Notes: generated by a model from the letters alone, not told the origin. Numbered from the stretch's first letter, positions 1-6,808 are shown. The stretch: 25,935 bases of DNA from Minisyncoccota bacterium (GCA_009694925.1 SIBX01000005.1:1-25935), one strand, 5' to 3'. Translations and numbers: made by a program.

Positions 1-1
1 C

Positions 2-373
2 TCTCTTTCACACAAGCAGAATGATTGGCTCGCACCTTTCCAAAACTGGCTAAAAGACGCTCAATCCTTGGACAAAATTGCTTCTGATTCAGACCTTTTT
101 GCTAAAAAGGTCTGTGCCAAAGAAATCTTTGGCTCGCACCTGCTTCTTGGCGAAAAAACAGTCCGTCCCGCCGAAGGCGGGAATCCGAATTCATTGGCGA
201 AAACGGGCGAAACAGAGTGGGCGTGCCTTCGGCACGCCCACTCCTTGGTTGGTTCTCAACCGCTAAGTTCCATTCTGGTGCCCAGGGCGGGACTCGAACC
301 CGCACGCCTTACGGCAAGCGATCTTAAGTCGCTCGTGTATGCCATTTCACCACCCGGGCAAAATCTTTTATAG
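2..373 (+). CDS. C-terminal fragment of probable site-specific recombinase, running into tRNA-Leu
   Basis: The frame is open from the left edge to a TAG at 371-373, so the start lies outside the window. The readable part has a helical stretch (DWLAPFQNWL, then LFAKKVCAKEIFGSHLLL) that I associate with the C-terminal end of the large recombinases found in Parcubacteria genomes; this is recall of a family pattern, and the catalytic domain is not visible. Two perfect GC-rich palindromes are embedded in frame (167-181 and 215-243). The last 30 or so residues (LVPRAGLEPAR and onward) are simply the antisense reading of the tRNA-Leu gene, so the original protein end may have been shorter. A recombinase gene ending inside a tRNA gene is the usual layout of an element integrated at a tRNA attachment site; the rest of the element would lie to the left. 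It could instead be an unrelated hypothetical protein. Confidence 0.5.
   Translation, partial: SLSHKQNDWLAPFQNWLKDAQSLDKIASDSDLFAKKVCAKEIFGSHLLLGEKTVRPAEGGNPNSLAKTGETEWACLRHAHSLVGSQPLSSILVPRAGLEPARLTASDLKSLVYAISPPGQNLL
167..181. repeat. Small GC-rich palindrome inside the recombinase frame
   Basis: A perfect six-base inverted repeat, CCCGCC and GGCGGG, around a GAA centre. It is translated in frame (RPAEGG) and stands out from the AT-rich surroundings. Together with the palindrome at 215-243 it looks like a short inserted palindromic element rather than a terminator, since no T-run follows. Confidence 0.6.
215..243. repeat. Thirteen-base perfect palindrome inside the recombinase frame
   Basis: A 13-base arm (215-227) and its exact complement (231-243) flank a TTC centre. 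It is translated in frame (EWACLRHAHS). No T-run follows on either strand, so it is not an intrinsic terminator. Its GCC-TTC-GGC core is the complement of the GCC-GAA-GGC core of the palindrome at 167-181, which suggests one element family in two orientations. Confidence 0.65.
276..359 (-). tRNA. tRNA-Leu (anticodon UAA)
   Basis: Read on the minus strand, the acceptor stem GCCCGGG pairs with CCTGGGC with one G-U pair, the anticodon loop CTTAAGA places UAA at bases 324-326, a long variable arm typical of class II tRNAs follows, and the T arm carries GGTTCGAGTCC. The 3' CCA is encoded at 276-278, unlike the other two tRNA genes in the window. The gene is overlapped by the end of the recombinase frame read from the opposite strand. 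Confidence 0.96.
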
Positions 374-417
374 TTTACTTAACTTTTTAAGTATTCTCAA
401 GTCCGATTACCTTTAAT

Positions 418-459
418 AAAAAAAACAGCCCAGACACGTGCTTCGTTGTGTCTAGACTG
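418..459 (-). terminator. Intrinsic terminator, minus strand
   Basis: On the minus strand, bases 459-448 pair with 437-426 in a twelve-pair stem followed directly by eight U (418-425). Two of the pairs (456/429 and 454/431) are G-U on the minus strand but would be C-A mismatches on the plus strand, and the U-run also lies on the minus side. Both facts fix the orientation. It sits about 60 bases upstream of tRNA-Leu on the same strand, so it ends a separate short transcript. Confidence 0.75.
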
Positions 460-502
460 GTGGTTGTGCTATATCTCCGCCGGTGCCCACCTTAAGAGAT
501 AT
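418..502 (-). ncRNA. Candidate small structured RNA with H-type pseudoknot and terminator
   Basis: On the minus strand, 502-496 (AUAUCUC) pairs with 477-471 (GAGAUAU) in a seven-pair stem. The loop contains GGUGG (491-487), which is complementary to CCACC (463-459) just downstream, giving an H-type pseudoknot that abuts the terminator stem. No gene other than tRNA-Leu lies downstream on this strand. I could not identify a convincing promoter, so the 5' end is unknown and may extend to about 530 or beyond. It could be a stand-alone RNA or a decayed leader of a lost gene. It matches no RNA family I can name. Confidence 0.4.
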
Positions 503-528
503 GTATATGATGGTTTCTGCTTATGTTG

Positions 529-534
529 TATAAT
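529..534 (+). promoter_or_regulatory. Promoter -10 box for the thioredoxin-like/ccdA pair
   Basis: A perfect TATAAT lies 26 bases before the ATG at 560. No good -35 box is seen at the usual distance. It favours the start at 560 over the in-frame upstream ATG at 446, which would lie before this promoter. Confidence 0.45.
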
Positions 535-559
535 TTACTCAAATTTAATATATAAAAAT

Positions 560-820
560 ATGTTGCTAGAATTCTATGGAGAAACCTGCTCTCATTGTTT
601 AATCATGAAGCCAAGGGTTGAGAAGATGGAGAAGGAAAAAGGGGTCAAGGTTGAAAAATACGAAGTTTGGAATAATAAAGACAACGTTAAAAAGATGGCA
701 GAATATGATAAAGATCTCTGCGGAGGCGTTCCTTTCTTTTTTAATACAGAAACTAAGAAATTTATCTGTGGATCAGTCCCGGAAGATGAACTTTTAGATT
801 GGGCAGGATTTAAAAAATAA
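560..820 (+). CDS. Small thioredoxin-like protein (CxxC)
   Basis: This is an 86-residue protein made of a single thioredoxin fold. It has a CSHC active site at residues 10-13 right after the first beta strand and the cis-proline loop GGVP with Pro58. Two further cysteines (54 and 70) are present. No signal peptide is seen, so it is probably cytoplasmic. An in-frame ATG exists 114 bases upstream at 446, but the extra residues have no thioredoxin homology and would cover the terminator/RNA region and the TATAAT at 529; I therefore use the ATG at 560. The next gene, nine bases on, is a CcdA-like membrane protein, so this thioredoxin probably donates or accepts electrons across the membrane with it. 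The exact substrate is unknown. Confidence 0.8.
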   Translation: MLLEFYGETCSHCLIMKPRVEKMEKEKGVKVEKYEVWNNKDNVKKMAEYDKDLCGGVPFFFNTETKKFICGSVPEDELLDWAGFKK

Positions 821-829
821 TATTAAATA

Positions 830-1573
830 ATGGATTTAATTATTCCAATTTTTTTTGCTGGCATCTTAACTTTTCTTGCTCCCTGTACTCTTCCAATCGT
901 GCCGGCATATTTAGCCTTCATCTCTGGCGTCTCTCTAGAAGAAGCTAAAAAGGGAAATTTTAAAACTAAATTTAAAATTCTTTTAAATGCCTGTGCCTAT
1001 TGCTTAGGCTTCAGTGTTATTTTTATATTCTTCGGAATTCTTTTCGGGCTTGGAGGATCATATCTTATTCAATACAGGGGAATCATAAATAGAGTTGGAG
1101 GAGTATTTATTTTAACCCTAGGTCTTTATATGACTGGTATTTTAAAAATTCCTTTTTTTGATTCCGAACGCACGCCAAAATTTATTTCAAAATTAAAACC
1201 AGGAACATTATTAAGTTCATTTCTTTTCGGAGCTATTTTTGCGTCTGGCTGGAGCCCTTGTGTCGGTCCGATATTGGGCTCTGTTTTATTACTAGCATCT
1301 CAATCCGCCACTGTTTTTAAAGGCGCAATTCTTCTTTCAGTATTTTCCCTAGGGATTTCTATTCCTTTTATTCTAGTTTCTTTAAGTGTCGGTTATTTTT
1401 CAAAACTCACCGCTCGCTTCAGCAATTTCGTTTCAATATTTTCAAAAATATCAGGAATCTTTTTATGTTTAATAGGGCTCCTTATTATATTTAATCAGTT
1501 CGGAGTTTTTGTCGGTTTTTTCTATAAACTATTCGACTTCTTCGGCTACGAAAAACTCTTGAATTATTTATAG
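830..1573 (+). CDS. ccdA: CcdA/DsbD-type membrane thiol-electron transporter
   Basis: This 247-residue integral membrane protein has about six hydrophobic helices. It carries the two cysteine-proline motifs of the CcdA/DsbD transmembrane domain: FLAPCTLPIVPAY with Cys19 in the first helix and GWSPCVGP with Cys144 in the fourth. In this family the two cysteines carry electrons from cytoplasmic thioredoxin to the outside, where they reduce disulfides in secreted proteins. The length fits stand-alone CcdA. It follows the small thioredoxin gene by nine bases and is presumably cotranscribed with it. No cytochrome c biogenesis genes are visible, so a general role in extracytoplasmic disulfide reduction, matching the DsbA-like protein at 14820, is more likely than heme handling. 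That role is inferred. Confidence 0.88.
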   Translation: MDLIIPIFFAGILTFLAPCTLPIVPAYLAFISGVSLEEAKKGNFKTKFKILLNACAYCLGFSVIFIFFGILFGLGGSYLIQYRGIINRVGGVFILTLGLYMTGILKIPFFDSERTPKFISKLKPGTLLSSFLFGAIFASGWSPCVGPILGSVLLLASQSATVFKGAILLSVFSLGISIPFILVSLSVGYFSKLTARFSNFVSIFSKISGIFLCLIGLLIIFNQFGVFVGFFYKLFDFFGYEKLLNYL

Positions 1574-1602
1574 TAATTCAAAAGTTTAATAGTTTAATTT
1601 TG

Positions 1603-1674
1603 CGCTCCCACGGAGAATCGAACTCCGATTTCCAGGATGAAAACCTGATGTCCTAACCATTAGACGATGAGAGC
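1603..1674 (-). tRNA. tRNA-Glu (anticodon UUC)
   Basis: On the minus strand GCTCTCA pairs with TGGGAGC in the acceptor stem, the anticodon loop TTTTCAT carries UUC at 1639-1641, and the T loop is GTTCGATTC. The discriminator base is G and CCA is not encoded; the next bases are CAAAA. The product would need the CCA-adding enzyme encoded at 7560. Confidence 0.95.
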
Positions 1675-1739
1675 TTACAGCGAAATAATAGTAAAACAAA
1701 AGCTTGCAAATATCAATGTTTTAAGCTTCAATAATTGGA

Positions 1740-2855
1740 ATGTTTATCTTATCCATCGAAACTTCCTGCGACGAGACAGCTTTGGCTCTTTTAGATTGTT
1801 CGGGGACATCTAAAAGTCCAAAAATCAAAGTTTTAGAGAATTTAGTTTCTTCTCAAATAGACATTCATCGTCCTTTCGGGGGCGTGGTCCCAAATCTTGC
1901 CAAGCGTGAGCACGAAAAAAATCTTCCTCTCTTATATAGTCAAATAAAGAATAGTAAACATTGGAAAACTCCTGATCTTATTGCTATAACCTCGGGCCCA
2001 GGCCTTCCTCCTGCTCTTTGGGTTGGAATTGGTTTTGCAAAAAAAATAGGTGAAGAATTAGATGTTCCAGTTGTTGGTGCCAATCATATGGAGGGGCATT
2101 TATATAGTTTTCTTTTAGAAAGGGAAGAAAATCCACAAAACCTCAAATTAGAATTTCCAGGTATTGCCTTGGTTGTCTCTGGTGGACATACAATGCTTCT
2201 ACTTATGAAGTCTTTAACTTCTTGGAAAAATTTAGGAGAGACTCGCGACGATGCCGTGGGTGAAGCTTTTGATAAAATTGCCAGATTAATGAATCTTCCC
2301 TATCCAGGAGGTCCAGAAATAGAAAAACTCGCCAAAGAGGGAAATCCTAAAGCCATAACTTTCCCCAGACCAATGATTTATGATAAAAATCCTAAAACTA
2401 AAGGAAATAGTTACGAATTTAGTTTCTCTGGCCTCAAAACATCAGTTTTATATTATTTAAAAAATCTTTTCCCCAACGAAGAAAGTTTTCAGAATTTTAG
2501 AAATTCGTCTCACAATATAGAGAGCAGAAAAAATTCGCCAATTAGCGACCAACAAATAAAAGACATTTCCGCCTCCGCCCAACAAGCGATTTTGGACGTG
2601 CTTTCAAAAAAAACCATGAATGCCGTTCTAGAATTCGGAGCCAAATCTGTAATCTTGTGTGGGGGAGTGGCAGCCAATCAAACCTTAAGAAGAAGGTTAA
2701 GCGAAGACTGTGAAAAATTGGGAGCCAAATTCTTTTCACCAGAATTCGAATTCAACACCGACAACGCAGCCATGATCGGAGCCGCTGCCTACATAAGAAA
2801 AATCTCCAAGAAAAAACCATACCCGCTAGTGGCCGACTCAAACTTGACTTTATAA
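1740..2855 (+). CDS. tsaD: tRNA N6-threonylcarbamoyladenosine transferase TsaD
   Basis: TsaD transfers the threonylcarbamoyl group from threonylcarbamoyl-AMP to A37 of tRNAs that read ANN codons; it acts in the cytoplasm with TsaB and TsaE. The 371-residue protein has the ASKHA fold signatures: the N-terminal LSIETSCDETA, the metal-binding HMEGH at residues 116-120, the nucleotide-binding VVSGGHT, the DDAVGEAFDK motif, FSGLKTS, and CGGVAANQ near the C-terminus. It is slightly longer than the usual 330-350 residues, with an extra stretch after FSGLKTS. The start at 1740 places the conserved first strand at residue 3. A promoter for the next gene lies over its last codons. Confidence 0.96.
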   Translation: MFILSIETSCDETALALLDCSGTSKSPKIKVLENLVSSQIDIHRPFGGVVPNLAKREHEKNLPLLYSQIKNSKHWKTPDLIAITSGPGLPPALWVGIGFAKKIGEELDVPVVGANHMEGHLYSFLLEREENPQNLKLEFPGIALVVSGGHTMLLLMKSLTSWKNLGETRDDAVGEAFDKIARLMNLPYPGGPEIEKLAKEGNPKAITFPRPMIYDKNPKTKGNSYEFSFSGLKTSVLYYLKNLFPNEESFQNFRNSSHNIESRKNSPISDQQIKDISASAQQAILDVLSKKTMNAVLEFGAKSVILCGGVAANQTLRRRLSEDCEKLGAKFFSPEFEFNTDNAAMIGAAAYIRKISKKKPYPLVADSNLTL

Positions 2856-2872
2856 TAAAAATTATCTAATAT
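2844..2872 (+). promoter_or_regulatory. Promoter for the gene at 2936
   Basis: TTGACT (2844-2849) and TAATAT (2867-2872) are separated by 17 bases. The -35 box lies inside the last codons of tsaD. Transcription would start near 2879 and give a leader of about 57 bases. With the strong terminator at 3768 this makes the next gene a single-gene unit. Confidence 0.6.
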
Positions 2873-2935
2873 AAAGCTGCGTTTTCAAGCACAGGACTAG
2901 AAGCTAAAAACCAAGAAAGAAGGAGGTTTAGGAAT

Positions 2936-3754
2936 ATGTTTGACGCAGGCACGATGTCCAACATCGTCTTTGGGTTGATCAGGAGTCGGCAACACAGAAT
3001 TCTAATATTGGGCGGAAAGGGATCAAACTTTCCAGATGACATAAGAGGTAATTCTCAATTCCTATTTTGGGATTCCACCGACCCGAGAACAAAAACCAAG
3101 GACAAGGTTCCCGCCGGTGTTAAGGTCGTGATAAGCACAAAGTTTGTTGGTCACGCTCTTCTTGCTCGAGTAAGAAGCGTGCTTCCCAATGGAGTTCGTT
3201 TCTTAAACTTCACACAAGGAACAGGAAAGATAAACAAGCTGTTACGTGAAGTAGTGAAACGCCATCACGGGGAAATTGTTTCTCAAGTGACAAGCATCAA
3301 AGTGCCCCAGAGTGAGTCGGATAATCATTCGCCATCTGAGAATATTGCTATCCATAATAATGGATCGCTTGTAGCGAAAGAAGATTCTGCGCTCTCTCTA
3401 ACGCCACGAGACTTTGTGAGAGCAAAAGCTGATTTCTCTTGTAGGTTAAAAGTGCTAGAAGTTGATAGACTTTTTGCACTGTCAAAAAAGCAAGGGCATA
3501 AATTTTCAAGATCTTCCATTGCCTCTGCCTTCTACTCTTTGCATAGAAAGCAGAACGAGGCGAAGGAAGCAGTCGTAACAGCGACAAAATCTTGCCCCCC
3601 CCCTCTTCTAGAAAAAAATATTCCGATAATCCCTGAAAACAATACAAGTCTAGAAAACCTATTTCTTCAAGTCGAAGCCGCAAAGGCATTATTTGACGAA
3701 GCGTTAATAGCCTTCTATAAGAAAGCGAAAGAAGTACTAGATATCAAGAGTTGA
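2936..3754 (+). CDS. Unrecognised protein with Rossmann-like N-terminal half, own promoter and terminator
   Basis: I do not recognise this 272-residue protein. The N-terminal 100 or so residues look like a small alpha/beta domain: RILILGGKGSNFPDD at about 20-35, an FLFWDSTDP strand, VKVVISTKFVGHALLARV, and VRFLNFTQGTGK. This weakly recalls the DUF2325 layout (GG motif, Asp, conserved His), but that is a guess. The C-terminal half is helical and rich in Lys, Ala and Ser, with a possible coiled coil at the end. AGGAGG at 2921-2926, nine bases before the ATG, is the best ribosome-binding site in the window and fixes the start. The coding sequence is richer in G and C than its neighbours, and the gene has its own promoter and terminator, which suggests a mobile or recently acquired single-gene unit. 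A run of nine C at 3595-3603 lies in the frame. Confidence 0.7.
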   Translation: MFDAGTMSNIVFGLIRSRQHRILILGGKGSNFPDDIRGNSQFLFWDSTDPRTKTKDKVPAGVKVVISTKFVGHALLARVRSVLPNGVRFLNFTQGTGKINKLLREVVKRHHGEIVSQVTSIKVPQSESDNHSPSENIAIHNNGSLVAKEDSALSLTPRDFVRAKADFSCRLKVLEVDRLFALSKKQGHKFSRSSIASAFYSLHRKQNEAKEAVVTATKSCPPPLLEKNIPIIPENNTSLENLFLQVEAAKALFDEALIAFYKKAKEVLDIKS

Positions 3755-3767
3755 TACCAGAGATATG

Positions 3768-3808
3768 TCCCGATCCTGAAAGTTCTTCAGGCTCTCGGGA
3801 TATTTTTT
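3768..3808 (+). terminator. Intrinsic terminator after the gene at 2936
   Basis: TCCCGA (3768-3773) pairs with TCGGGA (3795-3800), and inside it CCTGAA pairs with TTCAGG, so the hairpin is long and nearly continuous. A T-rich tract (TATTTTTTAT) follows immediately. It separates the preceding gene from valS. Confidence 0.85.
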
Positions 3809-3809
3809 A

Positions 3810-3838
3810 TTGCAAAAATTCCAAAAAAACCTTAAATT
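3810..3838 (+). promoter_or_regulatory. valS promoter, likely giving a leaderless mRNA
   Basis: TTGCAA (3810-3815) and TAAATT (3833-3838) are 17 bases apart. The -10 box ends six bases before the valS ATG, so transcription would begin at or within a base or two of the start codon. No ribosome-binding site is present, which fits a leaderless message. Confidence 0.5.
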
Positions 3839-3844
3839 ATATAC

Positions 3845-6022
3845 ATGGAAGAATCAAAAGAAATCTCAAAATCATACGATCCCAAAATAAACGACACAGA
3901 AATAAATAAGCTCTGGGAAGAGTCTGGTTTCTTTAATTCAGATAATTTGCCAAAATCTCACAAAAAAGAATATTCAGTAATTTTACCTCCTCCAAACGTA
4001 ACTGGCACTCTGCATTTAGGCCATGCCTTAATGGTTGTCATTCAAGACATTTTAATCCGCTATCATCGCATGAAAGGATTTAAAACTCTCTGGCTTCCAG
4101 GAACAGATCATGCTGCAACCGCCACTCAGGAAAGGGTTGAAAAAGATATTTATAAAAAAGAAAATAAAACTCGTTACGATTTAGGTCGCGAAGAGCTTTT
4201 GCGTCGCATAGATGTTTTTACCAAAGAAAGTCATGACACAATTGTTAACCAAGTAAAAAAGATGGGCGCATCAATAGATTGGTCCCGTGAAGCTTTTACT
4301 TTGGACGAAAAAAGAAACTTTGCTGTAAGAACAGCTTTTAAGAAGATGTATGATGCCGGTCTTATTTACCGTGGCAATAGAATAGTAAATTGGGACCCAA
4401 AACTTGGTACCACTATTTCTGATGATGAAGTTGAGCGCGTTGAAGAAAAAACCAGTTTTTATTATTTGAAATACGGACCATTTACTATTGCAACCGCTCG
4501 TCCCGAGACAAAATTTGGCGACAAATATGTAGTCATGCACCCAAAGGACAAAAGATATGCCAAATATAAAAATGGAGAAAAATTAGAAGTAGAATGGATC
4601 AACGGCAAAATAAATGCCACTATTATTAAAGATGAGGCAATCGATATGAGTTTTGGAACTGGCGTGATGACCATTACTCCTTGGCACGATAAAATAGATT
4701 TTGAGATTGCTCAAAGACATAATCTAGACTTTGAACAAATTATAGATTTGAAAGGAAAACTTCTTCCAATAGCTGGAGAATTTTCAGGAATACACATAAA
4801 AAAAGCCAGACCGCTTATTGTGGAAAAATTGAAAGCCAAGGGTTTGGTTGAAAAAATAGACGAAAATTATATTCATAGCGTTGCGACCAGCGAGCGAGGA
4901 GGTGGAGTGATTGAGCCGCAAATTCTTAAACAGTGGTTTGTGGACGTTAATAAAAAATTTAAATTAGAAAGATCAAAAATAAAAGGAATAAAATCCGGTT
5001 CAAAAACCACACTCAAAGAAATAATGGAGAAAACCGTTAAGGGTGGTCAGATCAAGATTGTTCCAGATAGATTTAAAAAAATATATTTCCATTGGATAGA
5101 AAATCTTCGCGACTGGTGCATCTCTCGCCAACTTTGGTATGGCCACAGAATCCCAGTTTGGTATAAGGGTGAGGAGGTTTATGTTGGAACTGAATCGCCA
5201 AAAGGCGACGGTTGGATTCAAGACGAAGATACTTTAGACACTTGGTTTTCTTCCGGTCTTTGGACATTTTCAACTTTAGGTTGGCCAGAAAAAACTAAAG
5301 ACTTAGAATTTTTTCATCCAACGAATGTTTTAGAAACCGGCTACGATATAATTTTCTTCTGGGTTGCTAGGATGATCTTAATGAGCGGATTTTTACTCGG
5401 GGATATTCCATTCAAAAATGTTTATCTTCACGGCATTGTTCGCGACAAAGAGGGTAGGAAGTTTTCAAAATCACTCGGCAACGGCATAGATCCATTGGAT
5501 ATTATAGAAAAATACGGAACAGATGCCTTAAGAATGTCTTTAATAACCGGCATTTCTCCTGGGAATGATTCTAATTTTTCAGAAGATAAAACTCGCGGTT
5601 ATAGAAATTTTGCCACCAAGCTTTGGAACATCGGCAGATTTATTAAGATGAATGATGTTGCAGATTATGATCCTAAAAAAATAAAACTCTCTGCATCGGA
5701 TAAAAAGAAAATAAAATTTGCCGTTGATTTAAAAAATAAAGCCGGTAAAAATATAGGAAATTTTAAATTCAACGAAGCCGCTTATGATTTATATCACTAT
5801 GCCTGGCATGAATTTGCTGACAAAATAATAGAGGAAGTAAAACCAAGATTAAAGTCTGAAAATTTAAAAGATAAATTATCAGCCTTAAAAATGTTAAAAG
5901 ATATTTTATTTGAAGTTTTAAAATCTCTCCATCCATTTATGCCATTTGTTACAGAAGCAGTTTATAAAGAGGTTTATAATCCAAAAGACTCTAAAGATTT
6001 ATTAATTATAGCTAAGTGGTGA
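3845..6022 (+). CDS. valS: Valyl-tRNA synthetase (short form)
   Basis: This class I synthetase charges tRNA-Val with valine. It has the HIGH-type motif HLGH at residues 57-60, preceded by PPPNVTGT, which is typical of ValRS; the editing domain with TTISDDEVE, ATARPET and FGTGVMTITPWHD; WFSSGLW and ETGYDIIFFW near the catalytic site; and the KMSKS-type loop KFSKS at 539-543. The start of the anticodon-binding domain is present (NFATKLWNIGRF, HPFMPFVTEAVY). At 725 residues it is much shorter than the roughly 950 of the E. coli enzyme: the protein stops soon after the HPFMPFVTE motif and lacks the C-terminal coiled-coil arm. The bases after the TGA stop, read in the same frame, show no ValRS-like sequence, so this is not a recent nonsense mutation. 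It is expected to be the functional form. Confidence 0.95.
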   Translation: MEESKEISKSYDPKINDTEINKLWEESGFFNSDNLPKSHKKEYSVILPPPNVTGTLHLGHALMVVIQDILIRYHRMKGFKTLWLPGTDHAATATQERVEKDIYKKENKTRYDLGREELLRRIDVFTKESHDTIVNQVKKMGASIDWSREAFTLDEKRNFAVRTAFKKMYDAGLIYRGNRIVNWDPKLGTTISDDEVERVEEKTSFYYLKYGPFTIATARPETKFGDKYVVMHPKDKRYAKYKNGEKLEVEWINGKINATIIKDEAIDMSFGTGVMTITPWHDKIDFEIAQRHNLDFEQIIDLKGKLLPIAGEFSGIHIKKARPLIVEKLKAKGLVEKIDENYIHSVATSERGGGVIEPQILKQWFVDVNKKFKLERSKIKGIKSGSKTTLKEIMEKTVKGGQIKIVPDRFKKIYFHWIENLRDWCISRQLWYGHRIPVWYKGEEVYVGTESPKGDGWIQDEDTLDTWFSSGLWTFSTLGWPEKTKDLEFFHPTNVLETGYDIIFFWVARMILMSGFLLGDIPFKNVYLHGIVRDKEGRKFSKSLGNGIDPLDIIEKYGTDALRMSLITGISPGNDSNFSEDKTRGYRNFATKLWNIGRFIKMNDVADYDPKKIKLSASDKKKIKFAVDLKNKAGKNIGNFKFNEAAYDLYHYAWHEFADKIIEEVKPRLKSENLKDKLSALKMLKDILFEVLKSLHPFMPFVTEAVYKEVYNPKDSKDLLIIAKW

Positions 6023-6059
6023 TTTTACCCATTATGCTGTTCGCTTAAGAATACTGGGA

Positions 6060-6068
6060 TGTTATAAT
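6060..6068 (+). promoter_or_regulatory. Extended -10 promoter for the PrsW-type gene
   Basis: TGT followed by a perfect TATAAT (6063-6068) forms an extended -10 element, which can work without a good -35 box. The ATG at 6078 is nine bases after it, so the 5' leader would be only two or three bases. Confidence 0.55.
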
Positions 6069-6077
6069 GTATTAAAT

Positions 6078-6794
6078 ATGGGATTAACTTCTATAATCTC
6101 TCTTTTAATATTGGGCCTTGTTCCAAGTTTTTCTTGGCTAGCTTTTTATGTTCATGAAGATCCAAAGCATCCAGAGCCAAAGAAGATTCTCTTTCTTTCT
6201 TTTTTGGCCGGAGCCATTTCAACTTTTGCAGTATTGCCCATACAAATATTCTCAATAGATACTTTTACAAAATACGGCATAGAAAAATATAGTTTTCCTT
6301 CTTTTTTATTTTTAGCTGGCATAGAAGAAATTTTTAAATTTCTGGCAGTATATTTATTAATTCATAAAAGAAAAGAATTCGACGAACCGCTTCATGCGAT
6401 GATTTATATGATAGCCTCCGGTCTTGGTTTTGCCGCCACAGAGAATATCGCTTCAATCTTTCAAATAGCCGGAGGTGATCCAGTAAATATTGCAGTTATC
6501 CAAACATTGGTTTTGCGCTTTATGGGGGCCACGCTTTTACACAGCTTAACTTCTGGTCTTATTGGTTATTATTGGGGTCTATCTTTCTTTAAAACAGATA
6601 ATGGTTTTATTTTAAATCATCATCGAGAAGGCTTTTCTGTCTTTAAGGGAGTTATGATTGCCACTTTATTGCACGCAATTTTTAATTACCTTATAATTAC
6701 TACAGGTCCAGCAACGCTCGCAATACTATTTGTCGTCATAGTTTCATTTTTCCTTTTAAGCGACTTCGAAAAATTTAAACTTGCCGACACATAA
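6078..6794 (+). CDS. PrsW-family intramembrane metalloprotease
   Basis: This 238-residue protein has about seven or eight hydrophobic helices and the motif set of the PrsW family: the EDPKHPEP loop after the first helix, the double glutamate GIEEIFKF (Glu83, Glu84), ATEN in the middle, and two histidine motifs, HSLTSG (His155) and HAIFN (His199). These Glu and His residues are the expected metal ligands and catalytic residues of the PrsW/CPBP group. In Bacillus PrsW cleaves an anti-sigma factor at the membrane; no such factor is visible nearby, so the substrate here is unknown. Fourteen bases separate it from the Hsp20 gene, with which it may be cotranscribed; a membrane-stress theme is possible but inferred. 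Confidence 0.88.
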   Translation: MGLTSIISLLILGLVPSFSWLAFYVHEDPKHPEPKKILFLSFLAGAISTFAVLPIQIFSIDTFTKYGIEKYSFPSFLFLAGIEEIFKFLAVYLLIHKRKEFDEPLHAMIYMIASGLGFAATENIASIFQIAGGDPVNIAVIQTLVLRFMGATLLHSLTSGLIGYYWGLSFFKTDNGFILNHHREGFSVFKGVMIATLLHAIFNYLIITTGPATLAILFVVIVSFFLLSDFEKFKLADT

Positions 6795-6808
6795 TTATAA
6801 TAAAAAAA

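Noticed and set aside
446..559. Upstream ATG extension of the thioredoxin-like gene
   Set aside because: The extra 38 residues have no thioredoxin similarity, begin before the TATAAT at 529, and are the reverse reading of the minus-strand terminator and pseudoknot region.
6020..6060. TGA recoding that would extend ValRS
   Set aside because: Reading through the TGA gives about 14 residues without ValRS similarity and then a TAA. TGA also ends other genes in the window.
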